Shown piece after piece: positions 24,213 to 33,798 of a DNA stretch of 39,088 nt. Every line of letters begins with the position of its first letter. Within the stretch, counting starts at the first letter, position 1. A program made the position numbers and the translations under genes. This stretch comes from Planctomycetales bacterium (GTDB taxonomy: Bacteria > Planctomycetota > Planctomycetia > Pirellulales > Thermoguttaceae). The notes beneath the pieces were generated by a model. It had not been told where the DNA came from and did not search any database. It was given only the letters and a program-made list of their open reading frames with translations. The DNA is taken from positions 1 to 39,088 of the forward strand of contig SKOZ01000001.1 of the NCBI GenBank assembly GCA_007119795.1. The letters run 5' to 3'.

Positions 24213-25265
24213 ATGACCGAACCCGCCTTGCCGCCGTGGCACGACAGCCTCCTCATGCGTGCCGTTCGCCGCGAACCGGTGCCGCGGACGCCCGTCTGGC
24301 TGATGCGGCAGGCGGGCCGCTACCAGCCGGAATATCGGGCCGTTCGCCAGCGGGTGCGCTTCCTCGATCTCTGCAAGAACCCCTCCCTCTCCGCCGAAGT
24401 GATGCTCGCGGCGGTGGACCGGCTCGGCGTCGACGCGGCGATCATCTTCGCCGATCTCCTGCCGATCCTCGAACCGATGGGAATGGACCTCTCCTTCGAG
24501 GACGGCGGTCCCACCCTGGCCAATCCCATCCGCACGGCAGCCGACGTCGATCGGCTCCTCGAGCTCGACGATCTGGCCCCGCTGGACCACACACTCGAGA
24601 CCGTCCGCCTCACCCGGGCCGGCCTTGCCGACCACCTGCCGGTCATCGGCTTCGCAGGGGCACCCTTCACGCTCGCCAGCTACGCCGTCGAGGGTCGCGG
24701 CAGCCGCCACTATCGCCATACGAAGACCTTGATGTTCGCCGATCCCGATGCCTGGCACGCCCTCATGGGACGGCTGGCCCGCGGCGTGGCCCGCTTCCTG
24801 CTCGCCCAGGCCGAGGCCGGGGCCCAGGTGGTTCAGCTCTTCGACAGTTGGGCCGGCTGCCTGGCCCCCGATGACTACCGCCGCTTCGTGCTCCCCCACA
24901 GCCGCGAGGTCTTCCGCGCCTTGGCCGGCAAGGTTCCCGCCATCCACTTCGCCACCGGAAATCCCGCCCTGCTCCCTCTTTTGGCTGAGGCCGGGGGAGA
25001 AGTGATCGGGCTCGATTGGCGAGTGCGTCTGGACGAGGCCTGGGCGACCGTGGGCCATGACCGCTGCGTGATGGGCAACCTCGATCCGGTAGTCCTCCTT
25101 GCCCCGCCGGAGGTCATACGCTGCCGGGCGGAGGAGATCCTCCGGCAGGCCGCCGGTTGCCCGGGTCACATCTTCAACCTCGGCCACGGCGTCCTTCCCG
25201 ACACCCCCCCCGAGCATGTCCGCGCCCTCGTCGAGGCCGTCCATGCGTGGCCGCTCGGGCAATAG
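24213..25265 (+). CDS. hemE: Uroporphyrinogen decarboxylase HemE
   Basis: HemE converts uroporphyrinogen III to coproporphyrinogen III in heme synthesis. The protein has 350 aa, the standard length. Signature 1 is RTPVWLMRQAGRYQPEYRAV (near residue 27) with the substrate-binding arginines. FADLLPILEPMGMDL carries the key aspartate, GFAGAPFTLASYAVEG is signature 2, and QLFDSWAG and FNLGHGVLPDTPPEH complete the active site. The ATG at 24213 lies 8 bases beyond the DedA-like gene; the open frame running back through that gene is a shadow. The need for heme is notable given the many c-type heme sites encoded about 8 kb away. Confidence 0.96.
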   Translation: MTEPALPPWHDSLLMRAVRREPVPRTPVWLMRQAGRYQPEYRAVRQRVRFLDLCKNPSLSAEVMLAAVDRLGVDAAIIFADLLPILEPMGMDLSFEDGGPTLANPIRTAADVDRLLELDDLAPLDHTLETVRLTRAGLADHLPVIGFAGAPFTLASYAVEGRGSRHYRHTKTLMFADPDAWHALMGRLARGVARFLLAQAEAGAQVVQLFDSWAGCLAPDDYRRFVLPHSREVFRALAGKVPAIHFATGNPALLPLLAEAGGEVIGLDWRVRLDEAWATVGHDRCVMGNLDPVVLLAPPEVIRCRAEEILRQAAGCPGHIFNLGHGVLPDTPPEHVRALVEAVHAWPLGQ

Positions 25266-25301
25266 CCGGCGGGCGGACGGGGCTTTCTTGGCAATTTCTG
25301 C

Positions 25302-25355
25302 GGATCGTAACGGTTGTTTGGGCCGATACGGTTCTGTGGGTCGTGCCGATTGCGT
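25302..25355 (+). repeat. Three degenerate 18-bp tandem repeats before the porin gene
   Basis: The units are GGATCGTAACGGTTGTTT, GGGCCGATACGGTTCTGT and GGGTCGTGCCGATTGCGT. They share the pattern GG.YCG...CG.TT...T. They lie 72 bases upstream of the porin start, in its leader or promoter, and might be protein-binding sites. The identity is moderate. Confidence 0.4.
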
Positions 25356-25426
25356 GACCTGCGGCTTCCGCACTCGGGTGTGAGGCGCCGAATCCCTTCA
25401 CGCGACGCGAAACGGAGAGACGGACG

Positions 25427-27046
25427 ATGCGTTTCCTCGGATGGACCTTCGTTGGGATCGCCGCAACCCTGCTGGCCGCCGGCGCGGCGCGGGCGGGCGA
25501 GGAATATTTCGCCCCCTGGCAGCAGGTGCTCGCCCCGGGGCACCAGGGCGAGACAACCAATCCGGCAAGTACGCTCGCGGCGGCACAGCCGGATCGCCCG
25601 GCCAACGAGTCGGTGTTCGCGCCGCTGCGCCCCATTGCGCGGAGCCATTTGGGGGCTACGCCGTCGGTCCCTATGGCCCCTCCCAATCCGGTTCCCGAAG
25701 AGATTGCCGAGTTCGACGTCGAGCCGGCGCGGCCCGCCCCCGCGGCCGACGCGGCGACTCCTTCGCCCCCCGAGAGGACCGCGACGCCCCCGCCCCCCGG
25801 CCGCCTGCCGGATGAGCCGTCGGTGAACCCCCTGGGCAGCGAGTGGGGCTGGGCCGAGGTGGGCGACGGCCCCTTTTATTACCCGAGCTGCTCCGGTTGT
25901 GCTGCCTGCGGGCCGGCCGGCTGCAGCGGCGAGAGACCCCAGCGGTTCTTCGACCACCCCTCCCTGCACCACCACGGCATCGAGGTTGGCGGGTGGCTCA
26001 ACCTCGGCATCAGCGCCGCGGCCAGCAATCCCGCCGACCGCTTCAAGGGACCGGTGACCTTCAACGATCGCCACGCCGAGGCCCAGATGAACCAGCTCTG
26101 GCTCTTCGCCGCCCGCGAGGCCGACAGCGGCGGTTACGGCTTCGACTGGGGCGGGCGCGTCGACCTCCTCTACGGCACCGATGCCCGCTTCGCGCGCGCC
26201 GCTGGGCTGGAAGAGCGCTGGGGGGAGCCGGAGCGCTTCTACCAGTTGGCTCTGCCCCAGTTCTATTTCGACGTGGCTCTGAACCGCTGGACCTTCCGCT
26301 TCGGCCACTTCTTCACCATCCTCGGTTACGAGCGCGTCGAGGCCCCGGCGAACTTCTTCTACTCGCACGCCTACGCCCATCAGTACGCCGAACCCTTCAC
26401 CCACACCGGCATGCTCGCCACCTGGGACCTGAGCGACCAGTGGTCCCTCTCCGCCGGGATGCACCGGGGCGCCGACCAGTTCGAGGATCTCGACGGCCTC
26501 GACGCCCTGAACTTCCTGGGCGGCCTCTCCTGGACCAGCCGCAACGAGCGGTTGGGCGTGGCCTTCGGGCTCAATGCCGACGAGTTCGGCCCGCGGACCA
26601 ACCGCACCCAGTACAGCCTCGTGACCACCCTGAGGCTGACCGACCGCCTGCAGTACGTCTTTCAGCACGATTACGTGCAGGAGACCGACAGGAACGAGAA
26701 TGCCCCGCGGCGGTTTGCCGAGGCCTACGGCATCAATCAGTATCTCTTCTACGAGTTCAATCCCTGCTGGTCCGGCGGGCTCCGCGTGGAGTGGTTCCGC
26801 GACCAGAATGGCCACTTTGTCGTGGCCGACGATCCCGGAAACGTCGCCTCGCAGGGAGGCTTCGCGGGGAGCTTTTCCGCCCTGACGTTGGGCGTCAACT
26901 GGGAGCCCTCCGCCAACGTGGCCCTCCGCCCCGAGGTCCGCTGGGACTGGTTCGCTGCGAGCAACGAAGCCGTCCCCCGGCCCTTCGACGCCGGCAACCG
27001 GAACAACCAGTTCAGCTACGGCTTCGATCTCATCGTCCAGTTCTGA
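25427..27046 (+). CDS. BBP2-type outer-membrane beta-barrel porin
   Basis: A 539-aa outer-membrane protein. The ATG at 25427 is preceded by GGAGAGACGG. A signal peptide (IAATLLAAGAARA) is cleaved near residue 23. Residues 60-135 are Pro/Ala-rich. A Cys cluster follows (Cys155, 158, 161, 166), then the barrel from about 185: GWLNLGISAAASNPADRF, QLWLFAAREADS, ALPQFYFDVALNRWTFRFGH, FTHTGMLATWDLSDQWSL and so on, with alternating polar and hydrophobic strands to the final FSYGFDLIVQF, whose terminal aromatic is the usual barrel-sorting signal. This matches the putative beta-barrel porin-2 family abundant in planctomycetes; it should form a diffusion channel. Substrate not known. Confidence 0.85.
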   Translation: MRFLGWTFVGIAATLLAAGAARAGEEYFAPWQQVLAPGHQGETTNPASTLAAAQPDRPANESVFAPLRPIARSHLGATPSVPMAPPNPVPEEIAEFDVEPARPAPAADAATPSPPERTATPPPPGRLPDEPSVNPLGSEWGWAEVGDGPFYYPSCSGCAACGPAGCSGERPQRFFDHPSLHHHGIEVGGWLNLGISAAASNPADRFKGPVTFNDRHAEAQMNQLWLFAAREADSGGYGFDWGGRVDLLYGTDARFARAAGLEERWGEPERFYQLALPQFYFDVALNRWTFRFGHFFTILGYERVEAPANFFYSHAYAHQYAEPFTHTGMLATWDLSDQWSLSAGMHRGADQFEDLDGLDALNFLGGLSWTSRNERLGVAFGLNADEFGPRTNRTQYSLVTTLRLTDRLQYVFQHDYVQETDRNENAPRRFAEAYGINQYLFYEFNPCWSGGLRVEWFRDQNGHFVVADDPGNVASQGGFAGSFSALTLGVNWEPSANVALRPEVRWDWFAASNEAVPRPFDAGNRNNQFSYGFDLIVQF

Positions 27047-27135
27047 CGGCGGTGCCGGCCCCGCGGAGGCACTCGGCGGGGGCGAGGGCACCCCGCACCC
27101 ACGATCCCTTCGGGACGGGGGACGAGAGCGGGCGC

Positions 27136-28242
27136 CTACGGCCGCGGCGCGAAGGCGGTCGGGTCCAGGGAGCCGACGCCCGGCAGCGCAGAGAAGATGA
27201 AATAGGGCCGCGGCGTGCTCAACTCGGACAGCGTGGAGGCGTCGGGGAGAGCGGAACGGCTCTCGAGTCCGGGAAAGAAGAGGTCGGCCAGGCTGGGCTC
27301 GCGGCGGTACTCGACCACGCGGACCCGATCCGGATCGAGCCCCGCCAGCTCGATGGCCCGCTCCACGGCATCCTCGACGAAGCCGATGCGGTCCACCAGC
27401 CCCACCTCCCGCGCCTGCTCGGCGGTGAAGACCTTGCCGGTGGCGATTCGCTCCAGGGACTCCTGGTCCTCTCGGAACCGCGGCCGGCCGGCCCGGATCA
27501 CCTCCTTGAAGCGGTGGAAGCTTTCATCGACGAGCTCCTGGAAGTAGCGGCGTTCCTCTTCATCGAGGGGCCGCGCCATGCTCCCTGCCACCTTCATCGG
27601 GTGGCTAACGATGGAGTCCTCGGCGATATTCCATTCCTCGAGCAGGCCCGAGATATCGTATCTCGGCATGACCACGCCGATCGAGCCGGTCCAGGTGGCC
27701 GGCTCAGCGTAGATCGAGTCCGGGGTCTCGCCGACGGCCATCGAGACGTAATAGGCCCCGCTGGCGGCGATCCCCCCCATGCTGACCACCACGGGAATCT
27801 CCGATTCCTCGCGGAGCTTGTTGAGGTGGTAGTAGAGGTGGTCGCTTGCCGCGACGGATCCTCCCCCCGAGTCGACCCGCACCACCACCGCTCGGACGTT
27901 CTCGTCGTCGGCGGCACGGTTGATCTGCCGTTTGAAGAAACCGTCGGTATCGAGAATGACGCCCTCGAGCGAGAGGATCGCCACCTTGTCGCGGCCGCGC
28001 GGTTCGTGAGAGTAGAACCGCTCCCGCACCCGCCGGTCCCGGTCGGTCCCGGTGATTCCCAGCGAGCCGACGAGGACGAGGTTCAGCAGCAGGGAGCCGG
28101 CGAGCCCGGCCAGCAGGACGATCACCAGCAGCGGCGCCCAGCGGCGCCGCCGGGGCAAGGCCGGCGGGCGTGCGGGGACGGCGACGGCCTCCGCGCGCAC
28201 CGGTTGCGGAGCGGATCCCTGGTCGTGAGCGTTCGGTTCCAT
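27136..28242 (-). CDS. sppA: Signal peptide peptidase SppA (short type)
   Basis: SppA degrades leftover signal peptides in the membrane. This 368-aa protein is the single-domain type. Start ATG 28242 (MEPNAHDQGS) gives a short cytoplasmic tail; the longer frame is not supported. One membrane helix lies at 35-57 (WAPLLVIVLLAGLAGSLLLN). The protease domain has VAILSLEGVI, VRAVVVRVDSGGGSV, the nucleophile Ser161 in GGIAASGAYYVSMA, TGSIGVVM, and the general-base lysine Lys217 in HPMKVAGSM. The C-terminal ATGKVFTAEQAREVGLVDRIG is typical. It lies 118 bases after ftsH on the same strand, a sensible pairing of two membrane proteases. Confidence 0.92.
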   Translation of the reverse strand: MEPNAHDQGSAPQPVRAEAVAVPARPPALPRRRRWAPLLVIVLLAGLAGSLLLNLVLVGSLGITGTDRDRRVRERFYSHEPRGRDKVAILSLEGVILDTDGFFKRQINRAADDENVRAVVVRVDSGGGSVAASDHLYYHLNKLREESEIPVVVSMGGIAASGAYYVSMAVGETPDSIYAEPATWTGSIGVVMPRYDISGLLEEWNIAEDSIVSHPMKVAGSMARPLDEEERRYFQELVDESFHRFKEVIRAGRPRFREDQESLERIATGKVFTAEQAREVGLVDRIGFVEDAVERAIELAGLDPDRVRVVEYRREPSLADLFFPGLESRSALPDASTLSELSTPRPYFIFSALPGVGSLDPTAFAPRP

Positions 28243-28360
28243 AAGCCTAGGTCCCCCAGTAGACGATACCCTAACGTGGTCTTCCTTGGGGATTATACGC
28301 CACCGCGGCGACCACGCCACGTTAAAGCGGCGGCGGAAGGCGGATCGGTCCGCCCGCTGT

Positions 28361-30355
28361 CTACACCGGGCCGTCCGGCCGGGAACGGCCGTCGCCGGTA
28401 ACCCCTTCGGCAGCCGGCGGCCCGACGAGGCGTTCGATCTCCCGATCGTCGAGCGTCTCCTCCGTCACGAGCGCCTCGGCCAGCTTGTCGAGCTGGCCGC
28501 GGTGGTCGCGGAGGATTTCCTGGGCCTGCGCGTCGCTCTCGCGGAGCAGGCGGGCCACCTCCTCGTCGATCACCTGTGCGGTGTGCTCGCTGAACTCGCG
28601 GTGCTCGGCCATCTCCTTGCCCAGGAAGGGGTGCTCCTCGCCGGCGCGGAAGGCCACCGGGCCGAGCCGCTCGCTCATCCCCCAGACCGTTACCATCCGC
28701 CGCGCCAGCGAGGTGGCGCGTTTGAGATCGTCCTCCGCCCCCGCGCTGCGCTCGTTGAAGACCAGTTGCTCGGCCGCCCGCCCGCCGAGCATAAAGACCA
28801 GCCGGCGCTTGAGATCGGTCTCGGTGATATTCAGGCGGTCTTCGTCGGGGAGGAGCTGCGTGACGCCCAGGGCCCGCCCGCGCGGCATGACGGAGACCTT
28901 GTGCAGCCGCTCGATCCCCGGCAGGACCCAGGCGCAGAGAGCATGGCCCGCCTCGTGATACGAGGTGATCCGCTTCTCCTTCTCGGAAAGGACCTCATCC
29001 CGCTTCGGCCCCATGAGGATCTTGTCGCGGGCGTACTCGAAATCCGCCATCTCGACGCGTTCCTTCCCCTGGCGCGTGGCCCAGAGGGTCGCCTCGTTGG
29101 CGAGATTGCGGATGTCGGCTCCCGTAAGGCCCACCGTCCCCGCGGCCAGCCGCTCCAGGTCGACGTCGTCGGCCAAGGGGACCTCGCGCGTATGGACCCG
29201 GAAGAGCGCTATGCGGCCCTTGAAGCTGGGCCGGTCGACGGTGATGTGGCGGTCGAAGCGGCCGGGCCGCAGGAGCGCCGGATCGAGGACGTCGGGGCGG
29301 TTGGTGGCCGCCATGACGATCACCGATTCGTTGGGCGAGAAGCCGTCCATCTCGCTGAGGATCTGGTTGAGCGTCTGCTCCCGCTCGTCGTGCCCCCCGC
29401 CGAGACCCGTCCCCCGGTGACGCCCCACGGCGTCGATCTCGTCGATGAAGAGGATGCAGGGGGCGTTCTCCTTGGCGGTGGAGAACATGTCGCGGACGCG
29501 GCCCGCCCCGACGCCGACGAACATCTGGATGAACTCCGAACCGCTGATCGAGTAGAAGGGGACGCCCGCCTCACCGGCCACCGCCCGTCCGAGCAACGTC
29601 TTGCCGGTCCCCGGCGGGCCCATCAGAAGGACCCCCTTGGGGACCCGGCCGCCGAGCCGCTGGAAGCGCTCCGGGTTCTTGAGGAACTCGACGATCTCCT
29701 GCAGCTCGTGCTTGACGCCCTCCAGGCCCGCCACGTCCTCGAAGGTGATCTGCCGCTCCCCCGACTCGTACCGCTTGGCCGGGCTCTTCGTGAACCCCGC
29801 CAGCACCCCCCCGCCGAACATCTGGTCCCGCGTCCGCCGCATGAGCAGCCACACCCCCGCGAACATGGCGACCGCCAACCCCACCCACACGAGGAGCAGC
29901 AAAACGCCGAAGTTGTCGGCCGGCTCGTCCACCTCGTAGAGAGGGACATTCTCGCGGATCTCCCGGTCCAGATCGGAATCGACGAACTGCGGGAGGGTCG
30001 AGATGAACTCGTCCGCGAGCCTCAGGGGCTCCCCCTCCCGATCCTTTCGGCCCTTGGGGTCGAGCGGCGGATCTTTGAACTCGCCGGAGACCTTCTGCCC
30101 TTCGACCCGGACGCGAGCCAGGTTCTCCTCGGCGAGCTGCTGCCGGAAAAACCCATAACTGATCTCGGATCGAGTGGGAGGTCTCTGCGTGTAGAAGAGC
30201 AGAAAGAGGATCAGGGTCAGGATGACCAGAAACCAGACGGTGGCCGTACTGAAGAAGGGCCGCGGCGGCGGTCTCTGTTCCGGCGCATCGGAATTCCGCT
30301 CCGGAGGCTTCTGCTCCGGGGAGTTGTCCATGGGAGTCTTCTCGGGTCCGGTCAT
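28361..30355 (-). CDS. ftsH: ATP-dependent zinc metalloprotease FtsH
   Basis: FtsH is the hexameric inner-membrane AAA+ protease that removes damaged membrane proteins and short-lived regulators. 664 aa from ATG 30355; ATG 30331 is an alternative. Two membrane helices (37-56 and 150-172) enclose a periplasmic domain. The AAA module has Walker A GPPGTGKT (246-253), Walker B FIDEID (303-308) and the arginine-finger region [10 protein letters not shown]. The zinc motif is HEAGH (467-471), with the third ligand in [11 protein letters not shown] (Asp543). All catalytic parts are intact. The periplasmic part and the Pro-rich N-terminus are somewhat long. It is followed by sppA. Confidence 0.96.
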   Translation of the reverse strand: MTGPEKTPMDNSPEQKPPERNSDAPEQRPPPRPFFSTATVWFLVILTLILFLLFYTQRPPTRSEISYGFFRQQLAEENLARVRVEGQKVSGEFKDPPLDPKGRKDREGEPLRLADEFISTLPQFVDSDLDREIRENVPLYEVDEPADNFGVLLLLVWVGLAVAMFAGVWLLMRRTRDQMFGGGVLAGFTKSPAKRYESGERQITFEDVAGLEGVKHELQEIVEFLKNPERFQRLGGRVPKGVLLMGPPGTGKTLLGRAVAGEAGVPFYSISGSEFIQMFVGVGAGRVRDMFSTAKENAPCILFIDEIDAVGRHRGTGLGGGHDEREQTLNQILSEMDGFSPNESVIVMAATNRPDVLDPALLRPGRFDRHITVDRPSFKGRIALFRVHTREVPLADDVDLERLAAGTVGLTGADIRNLANEATLWATRQGKERVEMADFEYARDKILMGPKRDEVLSEKEKRITSYHEAGHALCAWVLPGIERLHKVSVMPRGRALGVTQLLPDEDRLNITETDLKRRLVFMLGGRAAEQLVFNERSAGAEDDLKRATSLARRMVTVWGMSERLGPVAFRAGEEHPFLGKEMAEHREFSEHTAQVIDEEVARLLRESDAQAQEILRDHRGQLDKLAEALVTEETLDDREIERLVGPPAAEGVTGDGRSRPDGPV

Positions 30356-30736
30356 GCGGCTTCGTCCACGACTTCCTGCCCGGCAACGGCAGAGCACCTT
30401 CCGCAGAGTAAGGCGACTCGCCACAACGCCGGCGCGCTCCGGACGAGCCGACACCACATTCTACCGCGATGGGGGTTGCCGTGCGACCGCCGCGATGGAG
30501 GAACGCCTTGCCCGAGCGAAGCCGCCCCTCTTCCACCTCATCGCCATGCCACCAGGCCCTCGCTCGGCAATCCCCAATTTTGGCAATGGCGCCTGTTGGT
30601 TGCCGGGGCGGCGCCCAACTGGTAGGTTGGAGCCTTCGTCTTTCGAGTTTGACGCCGTGCTTGGCGGTGGCAGGGGGCGCCGCCGCCGGAGACGGTGAAG
30701 CCGGTTGACCCCAGTCCCGCAGCGGAGGATGTTCCC
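30356..30736. other. Divergent intergenic region, 381 bp
   Basis: The region separates ftsH (minus) from the aldo/keto reductase (plus) and must hold both promoters. TAGAAT on the minus strand (30463-30458) would suit ftsH, about 100 bases upstream, but no good -35 is seen. I see no gene here. Confidence 0.5.
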
Positions 30737-31597
30737 ATGTCCACGTTCACCCGCCGTCGTTTCCTTGCCGGCGTGACGGCCGCCGGCGCCTCAACCCTCG
30801 CAGGGCGGATCGCTCTCGCGGAAGCGCGGGCCGCCGTTCGCGGTGCCGACCAGGTGGCGCTGGGCGACACGGGGCTGAAGACGTCCCTGCTCGGCCTGGG
30901 CACGGGCACGCGCGGCGGCCGCGAACAGCGCGAGCTCGGCCAGGAGGACTTCACGCGGCTCTTCCGCTACGCCCTGGACCGCGGCGTCCGCTACATCGAC
31001 ACCGCCGATTCCTACCGCATCCACGCCATGGTCGGCGCGGCGCTCCGGGGGGTGCCCCGCGACGACTACTTCCTCCTCACCAAGACCGGCGCCCGCGACG
31101 CCGCGGCCGCCCGCAGCGACATCGACCGCTTCCGCCGCGAATTGGGCGTCGAGCGCTTCGACGTGATGCTCATGCACTGCATGACGACCGGCGATTACCC
31201 CAACCGGATGCAGGGCGTGATGGACGTCCTCTCGGAAGCCAAAGAAAAGGGGATCATCGGCTCCGTAGGGGTCTCCTGCCACGGCTGGGACCCTCTCTGC
31301 GCCTCGGCCGACTGCGACTGGAACGACGTGCATCTCGTGCGGATCAACCCCTTCGGGTCCCATATGGACGGTGAACCGGCCGATGTCGCCGAGCAGATCG
31401 CCAAGATGCACCGCCAGGGCCGCGGCGTCCTGGGAATGAAGATCTTCGGCGAGGGAAACTGCGATACCCGCGAGAAACGCCTCGAGTCGCTGCGCTACGT
31501 ACTCGGCCTGGGGACCGTCCACGCCTTCACCATCGGCTTCGGGAGCAGGCAGCAGATCGATGAGACGCTGGCCCTCATCGAGGAGGCCTCCGCTTGA
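30737..31597 (+). CDS. Tat-exported aldo/keto reductase
   Basis: A 286-aa member of the aldo/keto reductase family. The ATG at 30737 is preceded by GGAGG at 8 bases. A twin-arginine signal (TRRRFLAGVTAAGASTLAG) predicts folded export. The barrel begins with VALGDTGLKTSLLGLGTG. The catalytic tetrad is visible: Asp88 and Tyr93 in YIDTADSY, Lys116 in LLTKTGARD and His147 in MLMHCMTTG. The C-terminal NADPH-binding part (HAFTIGFGSRQQIDETLALI) is shorter than usual, so the whole is about 30-40 residues below the family norm of 320. Export of an NADPH enzyme is unusual, although Tat-bearing members occur in planctomycetes. Substrate unknown. Confidence 0.87.
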   Translation: MSTFTRRRFLAGVTAAGASTLAGRIALAEARAAVRGADQVALGDTGLKTSLLGLGTGTRGGREQRELGQEDFTRLFRYALDRGVRYIDTADSYRIHAMVGAALRGVPRDDYFLLTKTGARDAAAARSDIDRFRRELGVERFDVMLMHCMTTGDYPNRMQGVMDVLSEAKEKGIIGSVGVSCHGWDPLCASADCDWNDVHLVRINPFGSHMDGEPADVAEQIAKMHRQGRGVLGMKIFGEGNCDTREKRLESLRYVLGLGTVHAFTIGFGSRQQIDETLALIEEASA

Positions 31598-31800
31598 CGC
31601 TGCGTAGGGGGGCAGGCCTGGAGTCCCGCGCCGCCCGCACCGGCCGGTTCGACGACGAGCATCTGCTTGACGAGCCGCGGCCGCAATGGTAAGTTGTGGT
31701 GAATCCGACACTGACATGGCATATCAACTCAACTTATCTGCTTGGCGGGACGTTTTTGTCATAATCAGTTGTCTTTAATTTTCGAGGCGGGTCAATCAGG

Positions 31801-33747
31801 ATGAGTCTTCACCCATCCCGTGGCGACCCCCGTGAAGCGTATCGCCGTGTGCTGGTTGGGGCGGTGCTCGGCGGTGTCTTCGCGGGTTGGGCGCTGGCGG
31901 CGCGCGCCGCAGAGCCCTCCGGTGATTCGATGCCGGGGAAGCCCTTTCTGGTGACGCAGATCCCGGTGTCGGCCGAGCCGGAATGGGCCGATGCCGAGGG
32001 GATGCTCCGCGCCGACTTCGGCGACCGCGCCCGCATCGTCCTCGTGGTGCCCGGCCAGCGGCCCCGCGTCCTCACCACCGCCTTCCACAGCGCCTGCGAT
32101 CCGGCCCTCTCCTTCGACGCGGAGCGGTTCCTCTTCGCCGGCAAGCGGAGTGCCGACGACGACTGGAACATCTACGAAATGACGGTCGAGGGCACCGAGG
32201 TCCGCCAGATCACCCGCGACCTGGGCGACTGCCGCCGCCCCGCCTACCAGTCGACCCTCTTCACGCTCGACTCGCCCGAGCCCTGGCACCAGTTGACCTT
32301 CGTCCGCAGCGAACCGGGCGCGATCAACGAATACGGCGACGCGCCCGCCACCAGCCTCTACTCGTGCAAGCTCGACGGCAGCGAGGTGCGGCGGCTCACC
32401 TTCAATCTCTCCAGCGACACCGACCCTTGGATGGTATGGGACGGGCGAATCCTCTTCGCCAGTTGGCAGCGCGCCCGCCTGAACCACGGCGATCGCGGCC
32501 GGGTAGGCCTCTTCGGGCTGAACCTCGACGGCACCGATTTCGCCCTCTTCGCCGACGACGGTGGAGAGGGGCGGCGGATCAAGCACATGCCTTGCACAAC
32601 GTCCGGGGGGCTCGTCGTCTTCGTCGAGGCCGACGAGGTGCCCTGGGACGGTGCGGGGAGCCTCTCCAGCGTCAGTCTCCGCCGCCCCCTGCTGTCGTAC
32701 CGGCAGCTGACCCAGCCGGAGGAGGGTCTCTTCCATTCCCCGTCGCCGCTTGGCGACGGGGGCATCCTCGTCTCCTGGCGCACTGCCAACGGCGGCGATG
32801 CCCACGGCGTGTACCGCTTCGACCTCTCTACGGGGACGAGGCAAGCGGTCTTCAACGACTCCCGATTCCACGATATCCAGGCCACGGCTCTTCTCCCCCG
32901 CGACGAGCCGGACGGCCGTTCCAGCGTCGTCCTCGAAGAGCAGCCGCACGCCCACCTCTACGGCTTGGACATATCGATCCACAGCCTCCCCGAGCGGAAC
33001 TGGCTGACGCGGGAGATGACCCGGCGGCTCCGCCTCGTCGAGGGCATCCCTCCCCAGGCCGGCGACGCACCGCCGCCCGGCGCGCCCCGCTTGGCGCAGC
33101 GGCGGATCCTCGGCGAGGCCACCGTGGAGGCCGACGGCTCGTTCCACGTGAAGATCCCCGCCAACCTCCCCCTCGAGTTGCAACTCCTCGACGATGAGGG
33201 AATGGCCTTACGGAGTTGCGGCTGGTTCTGGGCGCGCAATCTCGAAAACCGCGGCTGCATCGGCTGCCACGAGGATGGCGAGCTGACGCCCACGAATATC
33301 TACGTCGATGCTCTGGGCCGTTCCGCCGAAGCCCTCATGGCGCCGCCCGCGGAGCGCCCCACGGTCGATTTCCGCCGCGACGTACTGCCGATCGTCGAGG
33401 GGAAGTGCGTCGCCTGCCACGACGAGGAGGGGGTCCCGCCGCGGCTCGACGGCGGCGCCTCCGGATCGGGCGTCCACGCGGCATACACGAACCTCCTCGC
33501 CCGAGATGAGGGCGGCGGCTTGGCCGCGTACCGTTACGTCCACCCCGGCCAGGCACGCACCAGCCCCCTCGTTTGGCATATCCTCGGCCGCAACACGGCT
33601 CGGCCCTGGGACGGCGCGGCCGCCGACCGCGACGTTGTACCAATCCCCGAACAGGATGGTCCCGCGTTGACCGAGGCCGAAGTTCGGGCTTTCATAGAGT
33701 GGATCGATCTGGGGGCGATGTGGGAGGCTACGGCTCCCGGCCGATAG
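31801..33747 (+). CDS. HzsA-related propeller cytochrome c
   Basis: A 648-aa exported protein. A signal peptide ends at ARA (residue 36). The N-terminal two-thirds is a TolB/WD40-like propeller (SFDAERFLFAGKRSADDDWN, IYEMTVEGTEVRQITRD, LYSCKLDGSEVRRLTFN, GLFGLNLDGTDFALF). Then comes a region resembling the middle domain of hydrazine synthase alpha subunit (VEADGSFHVKIPANLPLEL, GMALRSCGWFWARNLENRGC). Two CXXCH heme sites follow: CIGCH 486-490 and CVACH 536-540, the second inside a planctomycete-type c-heme domain (VDFRRDVLPIVEGKCVACH...FIEWIDLGAMW). It probably carries two c-type hemes in the periplasm. HzsA itself makes hydrazine in anammox bacteria, but no other anammox gene is here, so that reaction should not be assumed. 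It heads the redox operon. Confidence 0.8.
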   Translation: MSLHPSRGDPREAYRRVLVGAVLGGVFAGWALAARAAEPSGDSMPGKPFLVTQIPVSAEPEWADAEGMLRADFGDRARIVLVVPGQRPRVLTTAFHSACDPALSFDAERFLFAGKRSADDDWNIYEMTVEGTEVRQITRDLGDCRRPAYQSTLFTLDSPEPWHQLTFVRSEPGAINEYGDAPATSLYSCKLDGSEVRRLTFNLSSDTDPWMVWDGRILFASWQRARLNHGDRGRVGLFGLNLDGTDFALFADDGGEGRRIKHMPCTTSGGLVVFVEADEVPWDGAGSLSSVSLRRPLLSYRQLTQPEEGLFHSPSPLGDGGILVSWRTANGGDAHGVYRFDLSTGTRQAVFNDSRFHDIQATALLPRDEPDGRSSVVLEEQPHAHLYGLDISIHSLPERNWLTREMTRRLRLVEGIPPQAGDAPPPGAPRLAQRRILGEATVEADGSFHVKIPANLPLELQLLDDEGMALRSCGWFWARNLENRGCIGCHEDGELTPTNIYVDALGRSAEALMAPPAERPTVDFRRDVLPIVEGKCVACHDEEGVPPRLDGGASGSGVHAAYTNLLARDEGGGLAAYRYVHPGQARTSPLVWHILGRNTARPWDGAAADRDVVPIPEQDGPALTEAEVRAFIEWIDLGAMWEATAPGR

Positions 33748-33798
33748 ACGGCGCGGCCCCTTAGCGGCGGGCGGCCCCTCTTCAACGGAGAATATCAC

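Noticed and set aside
31748..31800. Promoter with CATAAT at 31760 before the HzsA-like gene
   Set aside because: The nearest -35-like TTGGCG leaves a spacer of only 12 bases, so it was not listed as a feature.
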